Part shown: positions 1 through 7,693 of the stretch, piece after piece
Layout: every line of letters starts with the position of its first letter
How positions within the stretch are numbered: position 1 is the first letter of the stretch
Assembly (NCBI GenBank): GCA_025965815.1
Contig: JAOPWF010000369.1
Location: 1-8,338, forward strand
Source of the DNA: Mycobacterium sp.
Lineage (GTDB): Bacteria; Actinomycetota; Actinomycetes; Mycobacteriales; Mycobacteriaceae
Length of the DNA stretch: 8,338 nt
Reading direction: 5' to 3'
Program-made: the position numbers and the translations under genes
The notes under the pieces: generated by a model
The model's input: only the letters and a program-made list of their open reading frames with translations
Told to the model about the DNA's origin: nothing
The model's database searches: none

Positions 1-175
1 AGGTGCGGCACCGACAGCATCGGCAGCACCCGGGCGATGGGTTCGTGCTCGGCGGCCTGCCTCCCCTTGAGTGTCACATCGACGGTGTAGCAGACGCGAC
101 CGACTGGCTTCTGCCGACGAAGAACCCGGCCGTGATCAGCAGCTGCGAAATCGCGTACGCCCACCAGATCGGCAC
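1..175 (-). pseudogene. Partial leftward gene with an apparent frameshift, unidentified
   Basis: This gene runs off the left edge and I do not recognise it. A GTG at 175-173 is preceded on the minus strand by GGAGGG seven bases upstream, a good ribosome binding site. From it one frame reads MPIWWAYAISQLLITAGFFVG, a hydrophobic helix-like start with almost all codons ending in G or C, but it stops at 74. From about position 115 leftward the neighbouring frame becomes the coding-like one: GC-ending codons dominate and it reads through VGRVCYTVDVTLKG and HEPIARVLPMLSVPHL to the window edge. The simplest reading is one gene broken by a single-base indel near 100-120, or a sequencing error there. 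It diverges from lipI. In M. tuberculosis the neighbour of lipI on that side (Rv1401, membrane protein) is also divergent, but I cannot confirm homology. Confidence 0.4.
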
Positions 176-233
176 GGCCCTACCCTCCGACAGCAGCCAC
201 AGCCCTGTCAGTCGACGTGCGTACGGTGACCGC

Positions 234-1199
234 ATGCCCGTTGCTGACGAGAAGCCCGCAAGCCGGGCCCCATTGGATGCCATCATGCAGAAGGTACTGG
301 AGAGAGTCCCGTTCCAGCTATCGGCCGAGGACGGTGTGGAGGCGGCGCGGCAACGGTTCCGCGACCTGCCGCGTCGGCCCGTTCACCCCGAGCTGCGCGT
401 CGAAGACCGCACCATCGACGGGCCCGCGGGCGCCATTCCGGTCCGCGTCTACTGGCCGCCGGACGTCGAGGACCGCGACACCGCACCGCCCATCGTCGTG
501 TACCTGCACGGCGGCGGCTTCGCCGTCGGCGACCTCGACACTCACGACGGCGCATCCCGCAACCACGCCGTCGGCGCCGACGCGCTGGTGGTGTCCGTGG
601 ACTACCGGCTGGCACCCGAGCATCCCTACCCGGCCGCCGTCGAGGATGCTTGGGCGGCAACGCAATGGGTGGCGGAGCACGGTGGCGAGTTGGGTGCCGA
701 TCCGACCCGGCTGGCCGTCGCCGGAGACTCCGCGGGCGGAACGCTGTCCGCGGTCGTCGCGCAGCTGGCGCGGGATAACGGCACGCCGCCGCTGCGCTTT
801 CAGCTGCTCTGGTATCCGGCGACGATGTGGGACACCACGCTGCCGTCCTTCGTCGAGAACGCTTCGGCGCCGGTCCTGGACGGTAAGGGCGTCGTCGCGT
901 TCACCCGGTGGTACGCCGGAAACGTCGACGTCAGGAACCCGCCGGCCACGCTGGCCCCCGGCCGCGCCGAGAACCTGGCCGGACTGCCGCCGGCCTACAT
1001 CGCGGTGGCCGGCCACGACCCGCTTCGCGACGACGGCGCCCGCTATGCCGAGCTGCTCGCCGCCGCCGGTGTGCCCGTCGACCTGCACAACGCGGAGACG
1101 CTGATCCACGGCTACCTCGGCTACGCGGGCGTGGTGCCAGCCGCAACGGACGCCGTCGAGCGCGGCCTGTCGACGCTGCGCAGAGCGCTGCACGACTAG
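234..1199 (+). CDS. lipI: LipI-like alpha/beta hydrolase (HSL family esterase)
   Basis: Probable carboxylesterase/lipase of the hormone-sensitive lipase family, 321 residues, expected to hydrolyse short acyl esters. Visible motifs are the oxyanion-hole HGGG at residues 92-95, the nucleophile elbow GDSAGG at 164-169 (Ser166), the acid in HDPLRDD (Asp262), the catalytic His292 in IHGY, and the family block DYRLAPEHPYPAA at 123-135. No signal peptide is seen, so it is probably cytoplasmic. The frame is open back to position 3, but ATG 234 gives MPVADEKPA, matching the N-terminus and ~320-residue length I recall for M. tuberculosis LipI (Rv1400c). The blocks VHPELRV and APGRAENLA also favour LipI over LipH. 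It is the first gene of a rightward cluster with a SnoaL-like gene and a second esterase. The ribosome binding site is weak (GGTGA, four bases upstream). The exact substrate is unknown. Confidence 0.9.
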   Translation: MPVADEKPASRAPLDAIMQKVLERVPFQLSAEDGVEAARQRFRDLPRRPVHPELRVEDRTIDGPAGAIPVRVYWPPDVEDRDTAPPIVVYLHGGGFAVGDLDTHDGASRNHAVGADALVVSVDYRLAPEHPYPAAVEDAWAATQWVAEHGGELGADPTRLAVAGDSAGGTLSAVVAQLARDNGTPPLRFQLLWYPATMWDTTLPSFVENASAPVLDGKGVVAFTRWYAGNVDVRNPPATLAPGRAENLAGLPPAYIAVAGHDPLRDDGARYAELLAAAGVPVDLHNAETLIHGYLGYAGVVPAATDAVERGLSTLRRALHD

Positions 1200-1247
1200 G
1201 CGTCATCTACCGGGCATTGATTACTCTGCAGCCGCATTGAACCCAGC

Positions 1248-1601
1248 ATGAAGAGTTCAAAATCGGTTGAGATTGTCGAGGCGTTCTGGACCGCCGTCTG
1301 GAACGCACACGACGCCGAGGCCGTCGACCGGTTCGTCGTGGAGGACTTTGTCATCGTCAGCGGCGGCCAGGAGATCGTCGGGAGAGACACTTTCAAGAAA
1401 TGGGTCACGGCGTTCCTGGACACGGTGGACGATCTGCACCTTGACCGGCAGGAACAACGGATCCTCGGCACCGCTGCCGACCAGCGGGACATCACGATGA
1501 CCGGGACGGCCGTCTGGGCGGTGCGCGAAGACGGAAAGCTGTTGTGCAACTGGGTCGAACGCGCGTCGTGGGAACTCGTGCAGCGACTGAACGTTAACTG
1601 A
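1248..1601 (+). CDS. SnoaL/NTF2-like small protein with internal deletion
   Basis: A 117-residue protein of the SnoaL-like (NTF2 fold) group, seen from the N-terminal VEAFWTAVWNAHDAEAVDRFVVEDFV (paraphrased pattern: helix, then a sheet with a pocket) and the C-terminal TGTAVWAVREDGK and NWVERASWELVQRL. Such proteins are usually about 130-145 residues and carry a strand ending W-x-LTG-x-x-x-G before LGT. That strand is missing from this frame: LHLD joins directly to RQEQRILGT. The residues LTGRNNG are encoded at 1441-1461 in the neighbouring frame, and the correct frame resumes at ATC 1461. So the gene seems to have suffered a deletion near 1438 compensated by a one-base loss near 1460. It remains open but probably misfolds or has altered function. 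It sits 48 bases after lipI and 51 before lipH, same strand. Function in the cluster is unknown; related folds act as isomerases, cyclases or hydratases. Confidence 0.7.
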   Translation: MKSSKSVEIVEAFWTAVWNAHDAEAVDRFVVEDFVIVSGGQEIVGRDTFKKWVTAFLDTVDDLHLDRQEQRILGTAADQRDITMTGTAVWAVREDGKLLCNWVERASWELVQRLNVN

Positions 1602-1652
1602 GCTCAACACCCGCTCGCGGCCAACCGGGGCGGCTGTGTCTACCGTGTGGCC

Positions 1653-2627
1653 ATGGCTGAATCAACCGCCCGTCCGGGTATGGACCCGGCGCTCAAGGCA
1701 CTGCTGGACGCATTTCCGTTCCATTTCACCGCCGACGGCGGCGTGGAACCGCCCCGGCAGCTGATGCGCCAGATGGCACCGCCAGCCGAGATGTTGCCGA
1801 CCATGCGAATCGAGGAGCGCACGATCGGCTCCGGGGCACTGAGCGACATTCCCGCGCGGATCTACTGGCCCCCGATCCCGGATCACGAGAACCTGCCGGT
1901 CGTCGTCTTCTACCACGGCGGCGGCTGGTCGCTGGGCGATCTGGACACCCACGAGGCGGTGGCACGCGCCCACGCCGCGGCGGCGGAGGCCATCGTGGTG
2001 TCGGTGGACTACCGACTGGCACCCGAGCACCCCTACCCGGCGGCGGTCGACGACGCGTGGGCGGCATTGCGGTGGGTCGGCAAGCACGCCGCCGAACTGG
2101 GCGGCGACCCGAGCCGGATCGCGGTGGCGGGCGACTCGGCGGGCGGCAACCTCTCGGCCGTGGTGGCCCAGCTGGCCCGCGACAACTCGGCCGAATGGGC
2201 CGGACCTCCGCTGGTCTTCCAGCTGCTGTGGTATCCGGCGACCGGCGCTGACATCACCCTGCCCTCGTTCACCGAAAACGTCGACGGGCCGATTCTGGAC
2301 CGCGACGTGATCGAGGCGTTCCTACGCTGGTACGTGCCGGATGTGGACCTCAGCGAACCGGAGAAACTGCCGTCGACGATGGCGCCCAGCAATGCCGCCG
2401 ACCTGTCCGGGCTGCCGCCGGCGTACATCGGCGTCGCCGAATACGACCCGCTGCGCGATGACGGCGCCCGGTATGCCGAGCTGCTGGAGAAGGCCGGTGT
2501 GCCCGTCGAATTGCACAACGCGCCCACCCTTGCGCACGGCTTCGTCCAGCTCGCGCTGGTGGTACCGGCGGCCGCCGAGGCCACCAACCGCGGCCTGACA
2601 GCACTGAAAGCCGCGCTCCACCCATGA
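1653..2627 (+). CDS. lipH: LipH-like alpha/beta hydrolase (HSL family esterase)
   Basis: Second esterase of the hormone-sensitive lipase family, 324 residues, a paralogue of the upstream LipI-like protein. Motifs are HGGGW at residues 88-92, DYRLAPEHPYPAAV at 119-132, GDSAGG at 160-165 (nucleophile Ser162), YDPLRDD with Asp265, and AHGF with His295. It matches what I recall of M. tuberculosis LipH (Rv1399c): FTENVDGPILDRDVIEAF, MAPSNAADLSGLPPA and ALVVPAAAEATNRGL are nearly the same there. An alternative GTG lies two codons upstream at 1647; ATG 1653 gives the LipH-like N-terminus MAESTARPGMDP. Its stop overlaps the next start by four bases (ATGA at 2624-2627), so translation of the monooxygenase was probably coupled to it. 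No secretion signal is seen. Likely a cytoplasmic esterase for short-chain substrates; the natural substrate is not evident. Confidence 0.92.
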   Translation: MAESTARPGMDPALKALLDAFPFHFTADGGVEPPRQLMRQMAPPAEMLPTMRIEERTIGSGALSDIPARIYWPPIPDHENLPVVVFYHGGGWSLGDLDTHEAVARAHAAAAEAIVVSVDYRLAPEHPYPAAVDDAWAALRWVGKHAAELGGDPSRIAVAGDSAGGNLSAVVAQLARDNSAEWAGPPLVFQLLWYPATGADITLPSFTENVDGPILDRDVIEAFLRWYVPDVDLSEPEKLPSTMAPSNAADLSGLPPAYIGVAEYDPLRDDGARYAELLEKAGVPVELHNAPTLAHGFVQLALVVPAAAEATNRGLTALKAALHP

Positions 2628-3030
2628 TTTCCACCGTCGCCGACCACCACACCGTCATCGTCGGAGCCGGGTTCTCCGGCATCGGCGCCGCGATCAAGCT
2701 GGACAAGGCGGGGCTGTCCGACTACCTCATCATCGAGGACGGCGACGCGCCCGGCGGCACCTGGCACTGGAATACCTATCCTGGTGTCGCGGTGGACATT
2801 CCGTCGTTCAGCTACCAGTTCTCGTTCGAACAGCGGCCGGACTGGTCCCGCACCTACGCCCCTGAGCCGCCGTCACCGGCAGATGTTCTGGCAGGACAGC
2901 TGCGCGCAGGCTAACAGCTACTACTTCGACGGCCACGGCGATGTCGCGCTGCGGCCGGCCAGCACGCTGGAGGCGTACTGGCACAGCCGGCGATTCGACC
3001 TCGGCGACTACCGCTTCTCGCTGGACCTAG

Positions 3031-4230
<1,200 letters not shown>

Positions 4231-4238
4231 GGTCACAT

Positions 4239-4244
4239 CCTTCC
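4239..4244 (-). promoter_or_regulatory. Ribosome binding site of metK
   Basis: GGAAGG on the minus strand, eight bases before GTG 4230. This spacing decides between the three in-frame start codons (4263, 4236, 4230) in favour of 4230. Confidence 0.7.
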
Positions 4245-4292
4245 GGCTCAGTAGCCCTGTCAAAAACCCTGTCGAAACATTTAGTTATACGA

Positions 4293-4320
4293 AGTATATC
4301 GGTCACCCGGTCAGACCCAA
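4293..4320 (-). promoter_or_regulatory. Candidate sigma-A promoter of metK
   Basis: On the minus strand TTGGGT (4320-4315) and TATACT (4298-4293) are separated by 16 bases, close to the -35/-10 pattern of the primary sigma factor, about 60 bases upstream of the metK start. The -10 is strong for a mycobacterium; the -35 is partial. The block is one of the few AT-rich patches in the window. The -10 overlaps the dyad TATAC-GAA-GTATA (4286-4298), which could be a control site. Inferred from sequence only. Confidence 0.45.
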
Positions 4321-4378
4321 CCGGGCAGCCTGCCTGGACGGAAGGCTTCCGCGCAAGCTGATGTGAGCCAGTCGGTGG

Positions 4379-5650
4379 TTATCGCCCGTCCCTGGGGGCG
4401 TCCTGCGATCCGGCATGCAGGAACGTCACGATGGCGTCCACGATACGACTGGCCATCAATGTCTTCGAGCCGAGTTCGAGGGCGACCTCGGTTCCATCGG
4501 CGGCAAGCAGCCAGCCGGCGTTGTTGTCGACCTCGAAGGCGCGGCCGTCCCCAACGGCGTTGACCACCAGCAGGTCACAGCCCTTGCGGCGCAACTTCGC
4601 CCGGGCGTGGAACAGCACATCGCCGCTGGCGTCGCCGGTCTCCGCGGCGAACCCGACGATGGCGCGCATGTTCGGCAGTTGGCCGTCGGTGCGCGCACGT
4701 ACCGCACCGGCCAGCACATCGTCGGTGCGGGCCAGTTCGATGATTGGCGGCGTCGCCTGCGGGTCGACGGACTTTTTAATCTTGGTGGTGGCCAACTGCG
4801 CGGGCCGGAAGTCGGCAACCGCGGCGGACATCACCAGCACGTCGGCGTCGGGAGCGTGTTTGGATACCGCGTCGCCCAGCTGCTGGGCGGAGCCGATGTG
4901 CACCACCTCGACGCCGGCCGGGTCGATGAGGCCTGCGGTGTTTCCCGCGATCAGCGTGACGTCTGCGCCGCGCTGGGCGGCGACCCGTGCCACCGCATAG
5001 CCCTGCTTGCCCGAGCTGCGGTTTCCGATGAAGCGCACCGGGTCGATGGGCTCACGGGTGCCGCCGGCGGTGACAAGCACCTTGTATCCGGCCAGGTCGT
5101 AGGGCAGCGCGTCGTTGCGGGCCAGCAGCAGCTCAGCGAAGGTGGTGATTTCCTCGGCCTCGGGCAGTCGACCGGGACCGCTGTCGGCGCCGGTGAGGCG
5201 CCCGGAGGCCGGTTCCAGGACGACGGCGCCGCGGGAGCGCAGGATGGCCACGTTCTCGACGGTCGCGGGGTGCAACCACATCTCGGTGTGCATCGCCGGC
5301 GCGAACAGCACCGGACACCGGGCCGTCAGCAGGGTGGCGGTCAACAGGTCGTCGGCACGCCCGGATGCGGCGCGGGCCAGCAGGTCGGCGGTGGCGGGTG
5401 CGACGACGACGAGATCGGCTTCCTGGCCGATCCGCACATGCGGCACTTCTGGAACGTCGTCGAAGACCCCGGTGTGCACCGGCTCACCGGAAAGCGCTTC
5501 GAAGGTGGCGGCGCCGACGAAGCGCAGAGCGGATTCGGTGGGTACGACGCGGACCGCGTGGCCGGCTTCCGTCAATTGACGGACGACCGTGCATGCCTTG
5601 TATGCGGCAATACCTCCGGCTACACCGACGATGATCCGCTTGCGGTCCAC
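4379..5650 (-). CDS. coaBC: Bifunctional phosphopantothenoylcysteine decarboxylase/synthase (CoaBC)
   Basis: Two consecutive steps of coenzyme A synthesis in one 423-residue protein: CoaB joins phosphopantothenate to cysteine using CTP, and CoaC (FMN) decarboxylates the product to phosphopantetheine. The N-terminal flavoprotein half shows VGVAGGIAAYKAC at residues 8-20, the catalytic His71 in PEVPHVRIG, and PAMHTEMW at 118-125 in the place of the usual PAMNxxMW. The CoaB half shows VTAGGTREPIDPVRFIGN at 193-210, the NRSSGKQG dimer/acyl-phosphate site with Asn210, and KIKK at 290-293. This matches M. tuberculosis Dfp (Rv1391). The start is GTG 5650, with a modest AGGG seven bases upstream and only 14 bases after the rpoZ stop, so it is likely in the rpoZ operon. 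Intact; the last ten residues (QDAPRDGR) differ from the homologue I recall. Confidence 0.96.
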   Translation of the reverse strand: MDRKRIIVGVAGGIAAYKACTVVRQLTEAGHAVRVVPTESALRFVGAATFEALSGEPVHTGVFDDVPEVPHVRIGQEADLVVVAPATADLLARAASGRADDLLTATLLTARCPVLFAPAMHTEMWLHPATVENVAILRSRGAVVLEPASGRLTGADSGPGRLPEAEEITTFAELLLARNDALPYDLAGYKVLVTAGGTREPIDPVRFIGNRSSGKQGYAVARVAAQRGADVTLIAGNTAGLIDPAGVEVVHIGSAQQLGDAVSKHAPDADVLVMSAAVADFRPAQLATTKIKKSVDPQATPPIIELARTDDVLAGAVRARTDGQLPNMRAIVGFAAETGDASGDVLFHARAKLRRKGCDLLVVNAVGDGRAFEVDNNAGWLLAADGTEVALELGSKTLMASRIVDAIVTFLHAGSQDAPRDGR

Positions 5651-5664
5651 GGCGAAACCCTGTG

Positions 5665-5988
5665 CTACTCGCCCTCGGTGTGCTCGAGCAGGTCGCCGTG
5701 AATCTCGCGCAGCGCGATGGACAGCGGCTTTTCCTGCAGGCCCGGCTCCACCAGCGGGCCGACGTATTCGAGGATGCCGTCGCCGAGCTGGTTGTAGTAG
5801 TCGTTGATCTGCCGCGCGCGCTTGGCCGCATAGATCACCAGCGCGTACTTGCTCGACGCGCGGTCCAGCAACTCGTCGATGGGCGGATTCGTAATGCCCA
5901 GCGGCGTGTCGTAGGCGCTGGCGGCCTCTGATGCATCGAGGGGCGGTGCGGGGACAGCGGTGAGCGGCCCGTCTTGGGGGGTGGTCAC
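5665..5988 (-). CDS. rpoZ: RNA polymerase omega subunit
   Basis: Small subunit of RNA polymerase that wraps the beta-prime C-terminus and helps core assembly and stability. It has 107 residues, near the 110 of M. tuberculosis RpoZ (Rv1390). The conserved part begins at [18 protein letters not shown] (residues 26-43), followed by [21 protein letters not shown] (46-66, shown here in short as the core helix pair) and the mycobacterial tail [17 protein letters not shown] and LLEHTEGE. Residues 1-25 are variable and Ala/Pro-rich, probably disordered. The start GTG 5988 has AGGAG nine bases upstream. An ATG just before it gives only ATG-TCT-TAG, ending one base before GTG. It follows gmk by 43 bases and precedes coaBC by 14, so it belongs to the mihF-gmk-rpoZ-coaBC operon. 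Confidence 0.96.
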   Translation of the reverse strand: MTTPQDGPLTAVPAPPLDASEAASAYDTPLGITNPPIDELLDRASSKYALVIYAAKRARQINDYYNQLGDGILEYVGPLVEPGLQEKPLSIALREIHGDLLEHTEGE

Positions 5989-6031
5989 TAAGACATTCTC
6001 CTGAGGGTTAAAAATCTGAGTTTCGGGTCAA

Positions 6032-6646
6032 TTACGCCGGGTCCGGCTTGTTTCCCACCAGCAAGGATAGCAATTTAGCGCAGGCAGACTCCAACTGGCT
6101 GTTGACGACGACCACATCGAAGTCGTCCTGGGCCGCCAGCTCGGCCCGCGCGGTGGCGAGTCTGCGGGCCATCACTTCAGGTGTCTCGGTGCCGCGACCG
6201 GCCAGGCGAGTTTCCAGCGCCTCCCAATTCGGGGGCGCCAGGAAGACCGTCAGGGCGTCCGGCAGCGCCTGTTTGACCGCCCGCGCACCCGCCAAATCGA
6301 CCTCGATCAGTACCGGCCGACCGGCGCGGCTGGCGTCGCGCACCGGCTGCGCCGGTGTTCCCGACCGGTGCAGCCCGCCGTGGATATCGGCCCACTCCAG
6401 CAGGGCTGCCTCGTCGATCAACTGCTGAAACCGGGCGAGGCTGACGAAGTGGTAGTCGACACCGTCCACCTCGCCGGGCCGGGGTTCTCTGGTCGTCGCC
6501 GACACGGAGAAGTACAGGTCAGGGACCCGCTCACGTAGGCAGCGGACGACAGTGGACTTGCCGACAGCAGAGGGACCGGACAGCACCACGACCCGGGCGT
6601 GCCGCCCGAGAGGCTTGTTGCGGTCCGGTCCCCCGCCGGCGCTCAC
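6032..6646 (-). CDS. gmk: Guanylate kinase
   Basis: Phosphorylates GMP to GDP with ATP, in the cytoplasm, for GTP and nucleic-acid synthesis. It has 204 residues, close to the 208 of M. tuberculosis Gmk (Rv1389). The Walker A loop GPSAVGKST is at residues 24-32. The GMP-binding block [19 protein letters not shown] is at 49-67 with the two arginines, Glu59 and Tyr66. [15 protein letters not shown] at 83-97 replaces the usual HGNYYGT, a variant I also recall in the M. tuberculosis protein, and [13 protein letters not shown] lies at 113-125. The N-terminal 15 residues are a variable tail before the beta strand leading to the P-loop. Start GTG 6646 lies seven bases after the mihF stop with AGGAAG close upstream, so translation is probably coupled to mihF. 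Intact. Confidence 0.96.
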   Translation of the reverse strand: MSAGGGPDRNKPLGRHARVVVLSGPSAVGKSTVVRCLRERVPDLYFSVSATTREPRPGEVDGVDYHFVSLARFQQLIDEAALLEWADIHGGLHRSGTPAQPVRDASRAGRPVLIEVDLAGARAVKQALPDALTVFLAPPNWEALETRLAGRGTETPEVMARRLATARAELAAQDDFDVVVVNSQLESACAKLLSLLVGNKPDPA

Positions 6647-6653
6647 TGACTTC

Positions 6654-6971
6654 CTAGGAGAAGTCGAACTTTTCCAGCAGTGCCTTGCGCTGGCGATCGC
6701 CGAGGCCGCGCAGTCGGCGCGTCGGGGCGATCTCGAGTTCGGTCATGATTTCCTGCGCTTTGACCTTGCCGACCTTCGGCAACGCCTCCAGAAGCGCCGA
6801 AACCTTCATCTTGCCCAAGACCTCGTCGGTCTCGGCGTCCTTGAGCACCTGCTTGAGGTTGGTGCCGCCGCGCTTGAGCCGATCTTTGAGTTCGGCTCGT
6901 GCTCGACGTGCGGCAGCAGCCTTCTCCAACGCTGCCGCGCGCTGCTCGTCGGTCAACTGGGGAAGGGCCAC
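6654..6971 (-). CDS. mihF: Mycobacterial integration host factor (mIHF)
   Basis: Nucleoid-associated DNA-binding protein, essential in several mycobacteria, that bends DNA and serves as host factor for L5-type phage integration. It is unrelated in fold to enteric IHF. The 105 residues match known mIHF almost exactly: [20 protein letters not shown] at the start, a long basic helix [15 protein letters not shown] at 22-36, then [20 protein letters not shown] and the helix-two-turn-helix-like [20 protein letters not shown]. The frame is open to a GTG at 7088, adding 39 residues. I reject that start: GTG 6971 has a perfect GGAGG five bases upstream and gives the conserved N-terminus, and the extra stretch includes TTA and looks non-coding. 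It heads the operon with gmk, rpoZ and coaBC. The final residues FDFS differ from the M. tuberculosis tail. Confidence 0.96.
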   Translation of the reverse strand: MALPQLTDEQRAAALEKAAAARRARAELKDRLKRGGTNLKQVLKDAETDEVLGKMKVSALLEALPKVGKVKAQEIMTELEIAPTRRLRGLGDRQRKALLEKFDFS

Positions 6972-6976
6972 GGGTT

Positions 6977-6981
6977 CCTCC
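6977..6981 (-). promoter_or_regulatory. Ribosome binding site of mihF
   Basis: Perfect GGAGG on the minus strand, five bases before GTG 6971. It fixes the start of mihF at the 105-residue form rather than at the upstream in-frame GTG 7088. Confidence 0.8.
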
Positions 6982-7339
6982 GTCTCATCGCCATCTCTGA
7001 ACCATCGATGTTGTTTTTCTCTCGGCTGGTTGTGTTCCAGCCAGCGACGACGACCGTACCCACGCCGCCTGACGAAAGCTAACCCCACCCCCTGGTTGTG
7101 ACGTTAAAAGCCCAGCGTGCTGGCCGGGCGCGCCACATCGTCCGGCGCACGAAAGACACTCCTGACAGCCCCGACCGGGCCCGCGCAGGACCGGATTTAC
7201 CTGCATATCAAGGGTTTTGACCGGCTCATTCCGCGGCGTCACGGTCCGCGAAGCGCCGGCGGCCCCGCCCGGAGGGCCCCTGAGCACCTCGCGAAGAGAA
7301 ATTTTGCCTGGTAGCGGCGTGTCGCGCGTGTCGGCGGGG

Positions 7340-7353
7340 TGACGGAACCGTCA
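7340..7353. promoter_or_regulatory. Candidate operator dyad
   Basis: TGACGG-AA-CCGTCA, two perfect six-base arms around two bases, about 115 bases upstream of the first secreted-protein copy and 370 upstream of the mihF start. It is a dimer-binding type of site by shape only; no regulator is identified. Confidence 0.3.
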
Positions 7354-7456
7354 TCTGCCAGGCGGCCGGCAGCCGAGGAGCTGAGCCCGCAGTTTGGCTG
7401 CCTAGCGTCAACGCGTCGGGGTTGAGAGCTCGATCAGACCCGGAAGGCCAGCAGAA

Positions 7457-7693
7457 AAGCCGTTAAACCGTCTTGCCCAGGCATCGGTGGTCACCGTCGG
7501 CATCGGCGTGGCGGCGCTCGCGGCCGGCTCGGCAACAGCAATCGCCGACCTCGGTGGCCGGCCCCCGTGTGACCCGCAGTTCTGCCAGTGCCCCGGCGGC
7601 GGCCCTGACCGGGGCCCCGGCGGCCCACCGCAGCCACAGGACTTCTGCGGGCGAGGAGGGACCCGCGCCAGGCGACTTCCGTGGACCGGGTAA
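7457..7693 (+). pseudogene. Broken first copy of the small secreted Gly/Pro/Cys protein gene
   Basis: Paralogue of the intact gene that follows. Aligned on AAGG plus nine bases, the position of the ATG start at 7805 corresponds here to AAG at 7457-7459, so the start codon seems lost by one substitution. The frame then reads NRLAQASVVTVGIGVAALAA and GSATAIAD, a signal-peptide-like stretch parallel to KRVTGASVIAVGIGASALTV in copy 2, followed by RPPCDPQFCQCPGGGPDRGPG against PPPCSPQSQQCPGGPGG. No ATG, GTG or TTG occurs in frame before GTG 7487, which would give a signal peptide without its basic start. After about 7650 the Gly/Pro pattern GPAPGDFRGPGNF continues in the next frame, pointing to a frameshift; the original frame stops at 7693. 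The aromatic C-terminal domain of copy 2 is absent. Probably dead; a residual short product from GTG 7487 cannot be excluded. Confidence 0.6.

Larger units (their letters stand above)
6972..7456. other. Intergenic region between mihF and the secreted-protein locus
   Basis: No convincing gene in these ~485 bases. Open frames here are GC-rich shadows without family features. It must hold the mihF operon promoter (leftward) and control DNA for the rightward secreted-protein genes. Seen: a small hairpin in the mihF leader, GGCTGG (7024-7029) and CCAGCC (7037-7042) with a seven-base loop; an imperfect inverted repeat CGTGC-x3-CCGG / CCGG-x-GCACG at 7116-7151; a 14-base dyad at 7340-7353; and from 7300 onward short blocks repeated upstream of the second secreted-protein copy. 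I could not settle on one -10/-35 pair for mihF; a TTAGCT on the minus strand near 7080 is a weak candidate. In M. tuberculosis this interval carries PE15/PPE20 between pyrF and mihF; nothing of that kind is seen here. Confidence 0.6.

Noticed and set aside
3..233. N-terminal extension of the lipI frame by 77 codons
   Set aside because: ATG 234 gives the expected LipI N-terminus and length. The upstream openness is explained by a leftward coding region whose third positions coincide with this frame.
4286..4298. loxP-like recombination half-site
   Set aside because: Only one arm-like stretch of about ten bases; there is no spacer plus second arm and no recombinase nearby, so it is a chance match inside an AT-rich promoter.
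4231..4378. SAM-binding riboswitch upstream of metK
   Set aside because: The leader is short, and I could not build any stem-junction arrangement resembling known SAM riboswitch classes.
6972..7088. Longer mIHF of 144 residues from GTG 7088
   Set aside because: GTG 6971 has a perfect GGAGG at the right distance and gives the conserved 105-residue protein; the extension has no family similarity and includes a TTA codon.
7117..7314. 65-residue rightward frame as a further gene or third copy of the secreted protein
   Set aside because: No signal peptide, no family pattern and no good ribosome binding site. Its only shared feature is the AATTTTGCC block at its end.
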